DNA from: Palsa-506 sp963836355
GTDB lineage: Bacteria; Actinomycetota; Actinomycetes; Streptosporangiales; Streptosporangiaceae
Length of the DNA stretch: 64,000 nucleotides
NCBI GenBank assembly: GCA_963836355.1
Contig: CAWIJO010000029.1
Location: 124,001-188,000, forward strand
Direction: 5' to 3'
Shown here: positions 53,408-61,346 of the stretch, in pieces
Numbering within the stretch: position 1 is the stretch's first letter
How the letters are laid out: each line of letters begins with the position of its first letter
Position numbers and translations under genes: made by a program
Notes under the pieces: model-generated
What the model was told of the DNA's origin: nothing
Seen by the model: only the letters and a program-made list of their open reading frames with translations
Database searches by the model: none

Positions 53408-55326
53408 CCGGTGGTTAATTCTGGATCATGCGACGAGGCCGAGTTCGAGGCGTGCCAGGTGGCTGGTTCGCCGCCGGTCCAGGGGCGTGCCGGTCCAGTA
53501 GGCCTCCAGCCGGAGGAGGTTGAGGGCGACGGCCATGTACACGTGGTCGAGGCGGGTCTTGGGCAGGCCGCGGTAGCGGGCGCGCCGGGCGCCGTAACTG
53601 GTGGCCTGGTGCATGGTGCCCTCGACGCCGGCGCGGCGGGCGTAGTCGGCCTGGAACGGGATCGTTTTTTCCGCGGCGCGGGCGGCGGCCTGGGCTTCGG
53701 CAAGGTCGCGGGGCGGCAAGGTGAGGTGCCGCCGTCTGGCGCCGCTGGTGGTGCACAGGCTGCGGGCCGGGCAGGGGCCGCAGTCGCGGGCGGAGAAGGT
53801 GGCCACGATGGCATCCTTGCCGTGCTGGGTGCACGGCGACCACGACGCCGACGTCCTGCCCTGCGGGCAGGTGACGGCCCGGGTGTCGTAGTTGACGGTG
53901 AAGTCGGCGCGGGCGTAGCCGGCCGCGGCGCGGGCCTGGGCGGAGGTGTCGGCCAGCAGCGGCCCGATCAGCGCGATACCCCAGGTGGTCAGGGCGGAGA
54001 CCACTAGCGCGGCGCTGAGGTAGCCGGAATCAAGGTACTGCCGTCCCGGGGCCAGGTTCCGTGCGACCAGGTCCTCGCAAATGACGCTGGTCATCTGGCT
54101 GTCGGTCACCGTGGCGTCGGTGGTGGCCACGTGCGTGATCAGGTTCGGGGCCGTCAGATGCGCGCAGCCCTTGTCATGCCCGCGGTCCGGCCCGGCCGCG
54201 CTGCCCGCGGCAGCCGGGAGGCAGCTGCAGGCCGGGGCGTCGTCGCAGGTCTCGGTGACGTGCAGCTTGTAGCCCAGCCAGAACTCCTCCCGCTTGACGC
54301 CCCACCGGGCATCGGTGTCATACGGGGAGGCGATCCGGGCATGGCCAGGCGGGAGACCGTCACCCTCAGGCTCCTTCTCCCGCCGTCTGATCACCTCCCG
54401 CCCGTGCTCGGTGATGGTGCGGGTGTAGTTCTGCAGCAGCACCCGCCGCAGCACGTCGATCGCCGGCAGCTCACGCAGCCACGGCGGCGAGGACGGGTGG
54501 TAGACCGCCTCCAGCAGCGCGTACCCGTCGCGGGCGTAGGCGATCGCCAGCTCCTCGCGCTTCGCCTCGGACTGCGGCGGCCGCCACGAGGTCATCGGCG
54601 TGCCGTAGCGGCGGGCCCAGTCCGCCACGCAGATCCGCTGTTCCAGCCAGTCCGGGTGCGCGGCCGTCAGCGCCTCCAGCGCGGCCCGCACACTTTCCCC
54701 CGCCAGCTCCAGCCGGTTCAGCGCCGCCACCGCCGCGACCACGTGCGTGGAATCGGCGCGCTGCTTCCCGCCCGCCTTGACCAGGCCCTCGGCCGCCAGC
54801 CTGGCCAGTAGCGCGTCCAGCGCCACCTGCTCCAGCCCGCCATCGGCGACCCGGGCCCGGAACCCCGCCAGCACCGTATGATCAAAGCCCGGATCGTCCA
54901 GCGGCAGCCCCAGCAGGTACTGCCAGTCGATCCGGGTCCGCACCGCCTCCGCCGCTTGCCGGCCGGTCAGCTTCTCCGCCCGCTGCAAGACCGTCACCAG
55001 CGCCAGCCGCGACGGAGACCAGCCCGGCCGATCCCGGATGCCGAACGCGTCCGCGAACTGCTCATCCTCCAGCCACTGGCCCAGCCGGTCACGGACCTGC
55101 ACCGCCAGCGGCCGCGGCCGCTTACCCGGATACTTCGCCGCGATCGCCGCCGCGATCTGCGGATCTGGCTCCGGCCACGGGGCAGGCTGCACGCACATGA
55201 CATACCCGATCCTGCGGCCGGGACGAAGGGACAGAAGGACAACGGTAACGGCCGCAGGCCAGATCATGCCCCGCACCACAGCTCGAACCGGGCAAGTTCA
55301 CCAGCGTGTCACGAATTAACCACCGG
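53408..55326 (-). mobile_element. IS1182-family insertion sequence with GATC target duplication (1919 bp)
   Basis: Perfect 14-bp inverted ends CCGGTGGTTAATTC (53408-53421) and GAATTAACCACCGG (55313-55326), bordered on each side by GATC (53404-53407 and 55327-55330). The target is again a 4-bp palindrome, as for the IS1182 copy at 33.2 kb. One intact transposase lies inside. Confidence 0.9.
53426..55198 (-). CDS. IS1182-family transposase, intact (590 aa)
   Basis: Domain order: N-terminal DUF772-like/InsH part ('WLEDEQFADAFGIRDRPGWSPSRLALVTVLQRAEKLTGRQAAEAVRTRIDWQYLLGLPLDDPGFDHTVLAGFRARV'), catalytic Asp in 'KQRADSTHVVAAV', second Asp in 'GRQYLDSGYLSAALVVSA', Glu in 'AGVEGTMHQATSYGARRARY', and a Cys cluster 'CGPCPARSLC' between. 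ATG at 55198 (MCVQPAPWPEPDPQ) is preferred over 55279. The full set is present, so this copy is probably active. Confidence 0.93.
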   Translation of the reverse strand: MCVQPAPWPEPDPQIAAAIAAKYPGKRPRPLAVQVRDRLGQWLEDEQFADAFGIRDRPGWSPSRLALVTVLQRAEKLTGRQAAEAVRTRIDWQYLLGLPLDDPGFDHTVLAGFRARVADGGLEQVALDALLARLAAEGLVKAGGKQRADSTHVVAAVAALNRLELAGESVRAALEALTAAHPDWLEQRICVADWARRYGTPMTSWRPPQSEAKREELAIAYARDGYALLEAVYHPSSPPWLRELPAIDVLRRVLLQNYTRTITEHGREVIRRREKEPEGDGLPPGHARIASPYDTDARWGVKREEFWLGYKLHVTETCDDAPACSCLPAAAGSAAGPDRGHDKGCAHLTAPNLITHVATTDATVTDSQMTSVICEDLVARNLAPGRQYLDSGYLSAALVVSALTTWGIALIGPLLADTSAQARAAAGYARADFTVNYDTRAVTCPQGRTSASWSPCTQHGKDAIVATFSARDCGPCPARSLCTTSGARRRHLTLPPRDLAEAQAAARAAEKTIPFQADYARRAGVEGTMHQATSYGARRARYRGLPKTRLDHVYMAVALNLLRLEAYWTGTPLDRRRTSHLARLELGLVA

Positions 55327-55330
55327 GATC

Positions 55331-55503
55331 CTCCAGAGCCGAAAGACGCGCCGCAGATGCCCCCACCCGGCAGGATCTCGCGCGCCGTCCAGGGCTTCCC
55401 GGTAGGCGGCGAGCAAGTTCGCGGGCTCCCGGCCGGGCAGTTCCCGGAAGATCCGCTGCGGGTCCAGCGGATCCTCGGGATGTTCAGCGGGCTGGGCACT
55501 CAT
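55331..55503 (-). pseudogene. DUF6247-like gene, 5' part
   Basis: MSAQPAEHPEDPLDPQRIFR begins the gene at ATG 55503, followed by 'ELPGREPANLLAAYREALDGARDPAGWGHLRRVFRLWR' up to the IS1182 boundary. This is the N-terminal two thirds of DUF6247 proteins, small helical proteins found beside RelE-like genes. It lies in frame with, and without a stop codon from, the truncated MMPL transporter upstream. Confidence 0.65.
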
Positions 55504-55559
55504 GGCGTCATAGTACGATCCGGCACTGGGCGGATGCCACCAGCGGCCCAGCGACAGCA

Positions 55560-57310
55560 GCCGCCTGTCGCCCGCCTCGGTTTTCACCATGCACCACGGC
55601 CAGGCGCCTCCCTGCGGCGCATCCTTGGCCTGTTCGCGCAGCCTGGCGATCATCAGGATGTTGTAGTCGGTGCCGAGCGCGACTACGAACAGGTACATGT
55701 AGACCGGTAGCAGGAACACCAGGCCGGGCTGGCCGCCCAGTCCCTGGAAGACCAGCACGCTGGCGCCGAGGGTCGCGCCGAAGCCGAGCACGACCGACGC
55801 CAGCAGATACCAGGGTGCCACCACGCTGCGCAGCAGCAGGCCCAGGATGAGCAGGATGATGATCGCGGCGGTGGGGAACACGACCGCGTAGTCGTGGTTG
55901 ACGGCCCGCTGGATGTCGGCGAACACCGCGGTGGTCCCGCCGGTCAGCGCAGACGTACCGGGCGGTGCGGCCGCGTGGACGTCCGGGCGCAGCTGTTTTC
56001 TGAGCACGTTTACCGCGGCCGTGGACTGCGGGTTGTAGGAGAGCGTCACGGTGTAGGCGACCGTGGCGTGGTCGGTGCTCAGCTTTGGCGGGGCGACCGC
56101 GCCCACGCCGGGCAGCGTTTTCAGCTTCGCGCCGAAGGTGGCCAGGTCGCCGGCGGGCAGCGCCCCGCCGGAGGACTGGTGCGAGCGCACGATGGTGGGG
56201 TCGGTGTGCCGGGCGGCAGGCCCTTTTCCAGGGTTTTGAGGGCGGTCTGTGATTCGGCGTGGCTGGGGATGCCGGCCGAGGACAGGTCGAAGGTCGGCTT
56301 GTAGCTGAACGCCCCGATGGCCAGCACCGCCAGGACAAGGCCGGAGACGAGGGCGTAGGTGGCGGGCCGGCGGCCGAGGGAACGGCCGATGGCCGCGAAC
56401 CGCGCGCCGGTGGGCTCACGGCGCCACGTCCTGGACGGCCAGAACACGCGCGGACCCAGCAGCGACACCACCGCGGGACCAGGGTCAGCCCGGCGATCAG
56501 CGTGACCGCGACGGCGATGGCCAGCGCCGGGCCGATCGAGCGCAGCACGCTCAGCGTGGACAGCAGTAGTGCCAGGAACGCGGCGATGACCACCCCGGCC
56601 GCCGAGGCGATCACCTCGCCGACCCGGGCCACCGCGGTCACCATGGCCTGCTTGGGGTTCTCACCGGCGCGCAGCGCTTCCCGGTAGCGAAAGATCAGGA
56701 ACAAGATGTAGTCGGTGCCGATGCCGAACAGCACCACTATGAGGACCCCCTGGCGCAAATCGGTGCCGGCTACCAGCGGCTTGATATCGGGGGTGCAGCA
56801 CCTTGACCGCGTCACCAGCCGCCGTACTGGAACCTTGACCACGTTGCTGGGCATGGCGACCAGGGCCGTCTGCACCAGGCGGTTCGGCGATGGCGGGCCG
56901 GGCGTGACGCCCACAATGTTATGGATATGCCTGGCGTCCAGTGACGAGGCCACCGATGCGACCTTGGCCGAGTCGGCGGCGGTCAGCCTGCCCCATCGGC
57001 CCGGGAGAACACGATGATGGCCGCCGCCGCGGTCACATGCCCAGCCTGCGGGAACGCTTTGTCCTGCAGGTCCGCGGCCCGGATCGACTCATAACTCTTC
57101 GGCAGGAAACTGCTCTCATTGCTCGTAGTCGGCAGGCCCGGCGAGGTGGCGATGACCGCGACCGCGACCGCCACCCAGGCCAGGATAGTCAGCCACGGGT
57201 GGCGCACTACAGCCCGTCCCAGCCCGCCGAATGGCCCCGGGCCTCTGGTGAGCGTCCTGCGCCCGCCGCCAGCCGCACGGCGGACCGCGGAGTCGGTCGC
57301 ATAGGCGTGT
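55560..57310 (-). pseudogene. MMPL-family (RND) transporter, several frameshifts and 3' truncation
   Basis: The minus strand carries, in changing frames: N-terminal helix 'AVVRHPWLTILAWVAVAVAVIA', 'SNESSFLPKSYESIRAADLQDKAFPQAGHVTAAAAIIVFSRADG', then 'GVLIVVLFGIGTDYILFLIFRYREALRAGENPKQAMVTAVARVGEVIASAAGVVIAAFLALLL' (first GTDY), a second periplasmic segment ('KPTFDLSSAGIPSHAESQTALKTLEKGLPPG'), and 'YAVVFPTAAIIILLILGLLLRSVVAPWYLLASVVLGFGATLGASVLVF...VALGTDYNILMIARLREQ' (second GTDY). At least three frameshifts occur. The last four helices are missing, replaced by an unrelated tail leading in frame into DUF6247. Such MMPL proteins export lipids or drugs; this copy cannot function. Confidence 0.88.
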
Positions 57311-57443
57311 TTGTTGCTTACGCTGCCTCTTCCTCGGTGTGTCTTTGCCTCGGTGTGGGGTGTGTGGTCATTCGGGTCGGAGGTTTCAGCGGAAGGCGCG
57401 GCCCAGGTCAGCGGTTGAGGTCCCGCCGCCGGGACACCAGGTC

Positions 57444-58205
57444 TTAGGCGGTCTTGCGGTGGTAGGTGGTCATGGCGAGGGCGTAGGCGACGATGAGGAT
57501 GCCGAGGCACCAGGCGAGGGCGGTCCAGATGCTGGTGCTGACCGGCTGCTGGGCGAACAGGTCGCGGATCGTGTTGACGATGGATGTCACGGGCTGGTTG
57601 TCGGCGAAGGCGCGCACCGGGCCGGGCATGGTGCCCGTGGGCACGAATGCCGAGCTGATGAAGGGCAGGAAGATGATCGGATAGGCGAAGGCGCCCGCGC
57701 CTTCGACGCTTTTGGCGGACAGGCCGGCGATGACGGCGATCCAGGTCAGTGCCAGGGTGAACAGGACGAGGATGCCGGCGACGGCGAGCCATGCCGCCGC
57801 TCCTGCGCCGGTGCGGAAGCCCATGGCCACGGCGACGAGCACAACGAGCACGAGCGAGATCAGGTTGGCGGCCAGCGAGGTCAGCACTTGCGACCACAGC
57901 GCGCTTGAGCGTGCGATCGGCATGGACTGGAATCGCTCGAAGATCCCGCTTTGCATGTCGGTGAAGAGCCGGACTGCGGTGTAGGAGGTGCCCATCGCGA
58001 TCGTGATGAGCAGGATGCCGGGCAGCAGGTAGGTCACATACCGCCCCGGCCCGGTGTGGATCGCGCCGCCGAACACGTAGACGAACAGCAGCAAGAGGGC
58101 GATCGGCATGATCGCGGTCGTGATGATGGTGTCTGGGCTGCGCGTTATGTGGCGCATGGACCGGCCGGTCAAGACGGTGGTGTCGCCGAAGAAGTGCGTA
58201 GTCAT
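57444..58205 (-). CDS. ABC-2 type transporter permease (DrrB-like, 253 aa)
   Basis: A six-helix ABC-2 membrane protein: 'TRSPDTIITTAIMPIALLLLFVYVFGGAIHTG', 'RYVTYLLPGILLITIAMGTSYTAVRLFTDMQSGIFERFQSMPIARSSALWSQVLTSLAANLISLVLVVLVAVAMGF', 'FAYPIIFLPFISSAFVPTGTMPGPVRAFADNQPVTSIVNTIRDLF'. The last loop matches DrrB/daunorubicin-resistance permeases. The start overlaps the ATPase stop by ATGA. With that ATPase it should form an exporter of a hydrophobic compound. Confidence 0.93.
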   Translation of the reverse strand: MTTHFFGDTTVLTGRSMRHITRSPDTIITTAIMPIALLLLFVYVFGGAIHTGPGRYVTYLLPGILLITIAMGTSYTAVRLFTDMQSGIFERFQSMPIARSSALWSQVLTSLAANLISLVLVVLVAVAMGFRTGAGAAAWLAVAGILVLFTLALTWIAVIAGLSAKSVEGAGAFAYPIIFLPFISSAFVPTGTMPGPVRAFADNQPVTSIVNTIRDLFAQQPVSTSIWTALAWCLGILIVAYALAMTTYHRKTA

Positions 58206-59017
58206 CGTTGTTCCTTGGTTGTGGGTGGCGTCGTTGCCAGCCCGCTGTCGTTCCTGCCATTACCGTCGTGGCCGGTGATGGCGAGGAAGACCTCTTCGAG
58301 GCTTGGCTGTTTTTCGACGTATTCGGCTTTGGCGGGCGGGAGGAGCTGTTTGAGTTCGGCGAGGGTGCCGTTGGCGATGATCCGCCCCTGGTGCAAGATC
58401 GCGATCTGGTCGGCGAGGTGTTCGGCCTCGTCCAGGTACTGCGTGGTGAGCAGCACCGTGGTGCCCTGCCCGGCGAGCTGTTTGACGCTGTTGTGCACCT
58501 CGAGGCGAGACTCCGGGTCGAGCCCGGTGGTCGGTTCGTCCAGGAAGATCACCGGCGGGTTCCCGATAAGGCTCATGGCGATGTCCAGGCGGCGGCGCAT
58601 GCCTCCGGAATACGTCGACACCCGCCGCTGCGCCGCGTCGGTGAGCTGGAAGCGGGCCAGCAGGCCGTCCGCGATCTGGCCGGTGTGCTTCAGGTGGCGC
58701 AACCGGGCCACCAGCACCAGGTTCTCCCGCCCGGTGAGGATCTCGTCCACGGCCGCGAACTGCCCGGTGAGGCTGATTGACTCCCGCACGTCCGCCGGTT
58801 GCGTGGCGACACCGAAGCCATCAACGGTGACCATCCCCGCGTCAGCCTTAAGCAGCGTGGACAAGATATTCACGATCGTGGTCTTGCCCGCGCCGTTCGA
58901 GCCAAGCAGGGCGAAAATGCTGCCCCGCGCCACCTCGAAATCCACGCCACGCAGCACACGCAGCTCCTTGTACGACTTCTCCAGACCCTGCACGCGGATG
59001 GCTGCGTCGGTGGTCAT
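58202..59017 (-). CDS. ABC transporter ATP-binding protein (DrrA-like, 271 aa)
   Basis: Walker A 'LLGSNGAGKTTIVNILSTLL', Q-loop 'ISLTGQFAAVDEILTGRENL', signature 'STYSGGMRRRLDIAMSLIGNPPVIFLDEPTTGLDPESR' with Walker B, and H-loop 'VLLTTQYLDEAEHLADQIAILHQG'. The C-terminal extension 'EYVEKQPSLEEVFLAITGH' is that of DrrA-type drug exporters. ATG 59017 overlaps the upstream DUF1048 stop by ATGA. A longer frame upstream is overlapped by the DUF1048 gene and is false. Forms a complex with the permease that follows. Confidence 0.95.
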   Translation of the reverse strand: MTTDAAIRVQGLEKSYKELRVLRGVDFEVARGSIFALLGSNGAGKTTIVNILSTLLKADAGMVTVDGFGVATQPADVRESISLTGQFAAVDEILTGRENLVLVARLRHLKHTGQIADGLLARFQLTDAAQRRVSTYSGGMRRRLDIAMSLIGNPPVIFLDEPTTGLDPESRLEVHNSVKQLAGQGTTVLLTTQYLDEAEHLADQIAILHQGRIIANGTLAELKQLLPPAKAEYVEKQPSLEEVFLAITGHDGNGRNDSGLATTPPTTKEQR

Positions 59018-59382
59018 TCCTGCTCCCCTCGCTCCGCGTCCTCGATCGCCTTGGTCAGTCGGGCGCGTTCCTTGTCGATCCATCTCTTTCCGGTGTAGGC
59101 CTGCGCGAATGTATCGGCGAACTCGACCGGGTCGTCGCCGACGATCGCGCGCACAGGCGTGCCGTCGGCTGCGGCACGCTCCCAGAGGTCGGCGAAGTCG
59201 CCGAACATCTTGAGGGCCGTCTCGCCGTCCGTGACGCCCCCGTAGTACATGAAGTACCGCTGCAGCGCCTTCGCGACGGTGCCGTACGGCTCGGGCAGAG
59301 CCTCGATGCGGGCCCTGTCCTGCCTGTACTGCTTCTTCTGCTCGATCGACCCGGTGACCAGCTCGATCCACTTCGCTGCCAT
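59014..59382 (-). CDS. DUF1048-family protein (122 aa)
   Basis: Small helical cytoplasmic protein: MAAKWIELVTGSIEQKKQYR, 'DRARIEALPEPYGTVAKALQRYFMYYGGVTDGETALKMFGDFADLWERAAADGTPVRAIVGDDPVEFADTFAQAY'. DUF1048 proteins are regularly encoded between a PadR regulator and an ABC-2 drug exporter, as here; the exact role is unknown, perhaps a co-regulator. The start is 1 bp after the PadR stop, the end overlaps the ATPase gene, and GGAGG lies a few bases upstream of the ATG. Confidence 0.9.
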   Translation of the reverse strand: MAAKWIELVTGSIEQKKQYRQDRARIEALPEPYGTVAKALQRYFMYYGGVTDGETALKMFGDFADLWERAAADGTPVRAIVGDDPVEFADTFAQAYTGKRWIDKERARLTKAIEDAERGEQE

Positions 59383-59383
59383 T

Positions 59384-59713
59384 TCAGTTGCCTCCTTTGT
59401 GGAGCTGTTCCAGCCGTTCTGTGAGGAAGCTCCAGGTCCTCCAGAACTCTTTGAGATATTCGCGTCCGTTGGCGTTGAGGGAGTACACCTTGCGCGGCGG
59501 TCCCTTCACGGAGGAGACCTTCTCCACGTCGACGAGGCCGCGCTGCTCGACCCTGATGAGCAGCGCGTAGACGGTCCCTTCGGCGATGTCGGAGAAGCCC
59601 TGCTCCCGCAGCCATGCCGTGATCTCGTAGCCGTACGCGGCCCGGCCGGACAGGATCGCCAGAACGATGCCCTCCAGCGTCCCCTTGAGCATCTCCGTCA
59701 CCAGCTTGGTCAT
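59384..59713 (-). CDS. PadR-family transcriptional repressor (109 aa)
   Basis: Winged-helix PadR domain: 'LKGTLEGIVLAILSGRAAYGYEITAWLREQGFSDIAEGTVYALLIRVEQRGLVDVEKVSSVKGPPRKVYSLNANGREYLKEFWRTWSFLTERLEQL'. The length (109 aa) is that of the minimal subfamily s2 PadR, including LmrR-type proteins that repress drug exporters and bind the drug directly. First gene of the operon padR-DUF1048-ATPase-permease. AGGAGG precedes the ATG, and palindromes upstream (59739-59776) are the likely operators, giving autoregulation. Confidence 0.94.
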   Translation of the reverse strand: MTKLVTEMLKGTLEGIVLAILSGRAAYGYEITAWLREQGFSDIAEGTVYALLIRVEQRGLVDVEKVSSVKGPPRKVYSLNANGREYLKEFWRTWSFLTERLEQLHKGGN

Positions 59714-59738
59714 GGAACACCTCCTCCCGCAGCTACTC

Positions 59739-59776
59739 AGTCATACTGACTACAGCTAGATAGTAGCACTAGCTAC
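59739..59776. promoter_or_regulatory. Tandem palindromes upstream of padR, likely PadR operators
   Basis: AGTCA-tac-TGACT (59739-59751) and GTAGC-acta-GCTAC (59763-59776) lie 26-63 bp upstream of the padR start in an AT-richer pocket with several TAG/CTA words. Both would cover the promoter of the PadR operon. Confidence 0.6.
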
Positions 59777-59830
59777 TGGTACTTAGCAAGGAAGAATAGT
59801 GGGGGTCTGACTGCGCATACCAGGGCGGGG

Positions 59831-59905
59831 TCAGCTGGCGAGGGCCGGGGCGGTGCGGGTGAGCGCGGTGCCGCCGTTGGACGGGTCGGGCTTGACGGTG
59901 GCCAT
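59831..59905 (-). CDS. Possible small peptide gene (24 aa)
   Basis: ATG 59905 with GGAGGA at a good distance encodes a 24-residue peptide starting MATVKPDPSNGGTALTR and ending PALAS. The upstream ~125 bp are an inverted near-copy of the segment upstream of the 73-aa gene at 60694, including a GCACCTTGGTGC palindrome, so promoter and ribosome site look real. No function recognised; it could be a leader peptide, the precursor of a small modified peptide, or a relic. Confidence 0.5.
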   Translation of the reverse strand: MATVKPDPSNGGTALTRTAPALAS

Positions 59906-59974
59906 TGCGCTTCCTCCTTCCGGTGTGCATTCCGTCCTCCCGCACGCTAGGAAGATCCGGCGGGCCAGGCGTCC

Positions 59975-60030
59975 CCCGAAAGTGGACATGCCGGGTGGAA
60001 TCTTCCGGGGAGCACCGGGCACCAAGGTGC
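59975..60030 (-). repeat. Promoter-region repeat, left copy (inverted relative to 60572-60628)
   Basis: About 56 bp matching 60572-60628 in inverted orientation at roughly 90 percent; the shared core includes GTGGACATGCCGGGTGGAAT and the palindrome GCACCaaGGTGC. It sits upstream of the small peptide gene, facing it. A second palindrome of the same kind (GGCACCctGGTGCC) is at 60053-60066. Confidence 0.75.
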
Positions 60031-60102
60031 AACCTGGCCCGGCGTTTGCGCCTGGCACCCTGGTGCCGCTGTCCGCCGCCCGCCGGTGGGACGGGCGGCG
60101 CG

Positions 60103-60600
60103 TCAGGGGATGAGGCTCAGTTCGCGGGCCTGCGTGACGGCCTCGGTGCGATCGGCCGCGCCGAGCTTGCCCAGGACGTGGCTCACGTGCCTTTTGACGG
60201 TGTCCAGGGTGCCACCAGTTCGCGGCAATGGCCTGGTTCGACCGACCCGCCGCCAGCACCCTCAGCACCTCGAGCTCGCGCTTGGTCAGCGGCTCAATGG
60301 TGCGGAGGGGCGGGATCAGGCGCGGGCGGCCGGCGGCGAAGGCACGCCGGAGCCGGGCCAGGTCGCCGAGCGGGATGCCCGCGGCCGCCTGGCCGGCGCG
60401 CTGCGCCGCGATGAGGCGGCCGAGCAGCGCGGCCATCGGCGCGCCCGTCGGCGAAGAGCCGTATGTGGCCCTGCGGGCAGCGAGCAGGAGCGCCCCGGTC
60501 AGGGCCCGTGACCGCGCCTGCCTCAAAGTGCCCGGGCTCTCGCGCGTAGTCCGGCTCATCGTCCGGGGACGGCACCTTGGTGCCCGGGGGCACCGCGGAA
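60103..60600 (-). pseudogene. LuxR-family regulator, C-terminal relic, frameshifted
   Basis: 'GAPMAALLGRLIAAQRAGQAAAGIPLGDLARLRRAFAAGRP' leads to the LuxR HTH 'PLTKRELEVLRVLAAGRSNQAIA'. There the frame slips and the remainder 'TLDTVKRHVSHVLGKLGAADRTEAVTQARELSLIP' runs to a stop at 60103. It is closely similar to the second relic at 61.9-62.8 kb, with an internal deletion of the TPR-type part. The N-terminal ATPase/TPR region of a LAL/MalT-like protein is missing. Confidence 0.8.
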
Positions 60601-60628
60601 GATTCCACCCGGCATGTCCACTTCCGGG
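60572..60628 (+). repeat. Promoter-region repeat, right copy
   Basis: Inverted near-copy of 59975-60030: begins GCACCTTGGTGC, continues with a CGGAAGATTCCACCCGG-type segment and CATGTCCACTTC. It lies 66-122 bp before the 73-aa gene and probably contains its promoter and an operator. Confidence 0.75.
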
Positions 60629-60693
60629 TGACGCCATGCCGCGTGCTGCTTCATAGCGTGCAGATCACGGAACCCGACGGGAGGACGGTACAG

Positions 60694-60915
60694 ATGAGCG
60701 ACACGGCGCGGTCATTGCGCTACGAGATCCGCGTCGAGGGGGTCCTCGGCCAGCGCTGGACGGCCTGGTTCGAGGGCCTGGCGATCGGCAGTGATGACAG
60801 CCAGACGGTCATCTCCGGCCCGGTCGCGGACCAGGCCGCCCTGCACGGGCTGCTGAACCGGGTCTGCGACCTCGGCCTGGTCCTGATTTCGGTACGTCGG
60901 CTCGGTCCCGATTAA
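60694..60915 (+). CDS. Small conserved-looking protein (73 aa), function unknown
   Basis: MSDTARSLRYEIRVEGVLGQ opens the protein, followed by 'RWTAWFEGLAIGSDDSQTVISGPVADQAALHGLLNRVCDLGLVLISVRRLGPD'. The 'GPVADQAALHGLLxRVxDLGLxLISV' segment is common to short actinobacterial proteins encoded beside LuxR-type regulators. ATG 60694 has GGGAGGA 10 bp upstream; the longer frame to 60577 runs into the promoter repeat and is rejected. It is probably controlled by the regulator whose relics flank it. Confidence 0.75.
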   Translation: MSDTARSLRYEIRVEGVLGQRWTAWFEGLAIGSDDSQTVISGPVADQAALHGLLNRVCDLGLVLISVRRLGPD

Positions 60916-60943
60916 CCCAGATTGACCCCGCGAGGAGGACGCC

Positions 60944-61330
60944 GTGCATCCAGCCATGCTGCGGCAGCTCACCGCTGACCACATCCGGGAGCTGCCGCCT
61001 AGGACCCTGGACCCTGGTCGAGCCAGATGCGGACGACCGGGTGGAGAGCTGCCGGCCGTGAGAACCATCAAGGCGGCCGGAGCCGGAAAACGGGAGTGCC
61101 CGCATCGGCCACGGTGCCCGGATGCGCTGGCGCCAGGTCGCAGCTCGGCCAGGATCGTGGCAAACCATCCCGGGCAGGAATGGTGGAGCCTGCTGTGCAA
61201 CGGCGTGGTGCTGTTTGACGACGGCGGGGCAATGCTCCCGCCGGCCGGGCCGTGGCTCCGGCCACCGTCGGCCCAGTCCGGACGGCGGCATGAAGGCGTC
61301 CCGGGGCAACGCTGCGGTTCCGGAAACTGA
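60944..61330 (+). CDS. DUF5999-like small protein fused to a short N-terminus (128 aa)
   Basis: A GTG at 60944 with GAGGAGG upstream starts 'VHPAMLRQLTADHIRELPPRTL', which by itself resembles the short actinobacterial peptides 'MHPxLMRxLAADHIRE'. In the same frame further on, 'CPHRPRCPDALAPGRSSARIVANHPGQEWWSLLCNGVVLFDDGGAMLPPAG' is the DUF5999 core (CxHxPxCPxA...A.VVA.HPEQGWSLLCNGVVLFDDTG..LPDG). The two were probably separate genes joined by a deletion. Function of either part unknown. Confidence 0.55.
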   Translation: MHPAMLRQLTADHIRELPPRTLDPGRARCGRPGGELPAVRTIKAAGAGKRECPHRPRCPDALAPGRSSARIVANHPGQEWWSLLCNGVVLFDDGGAMLPPAGPWLRPPSAQSGRRHEGVPGQRCGSGN

Positions 61331-61346
61331 GACCACGGAAGCCCGG

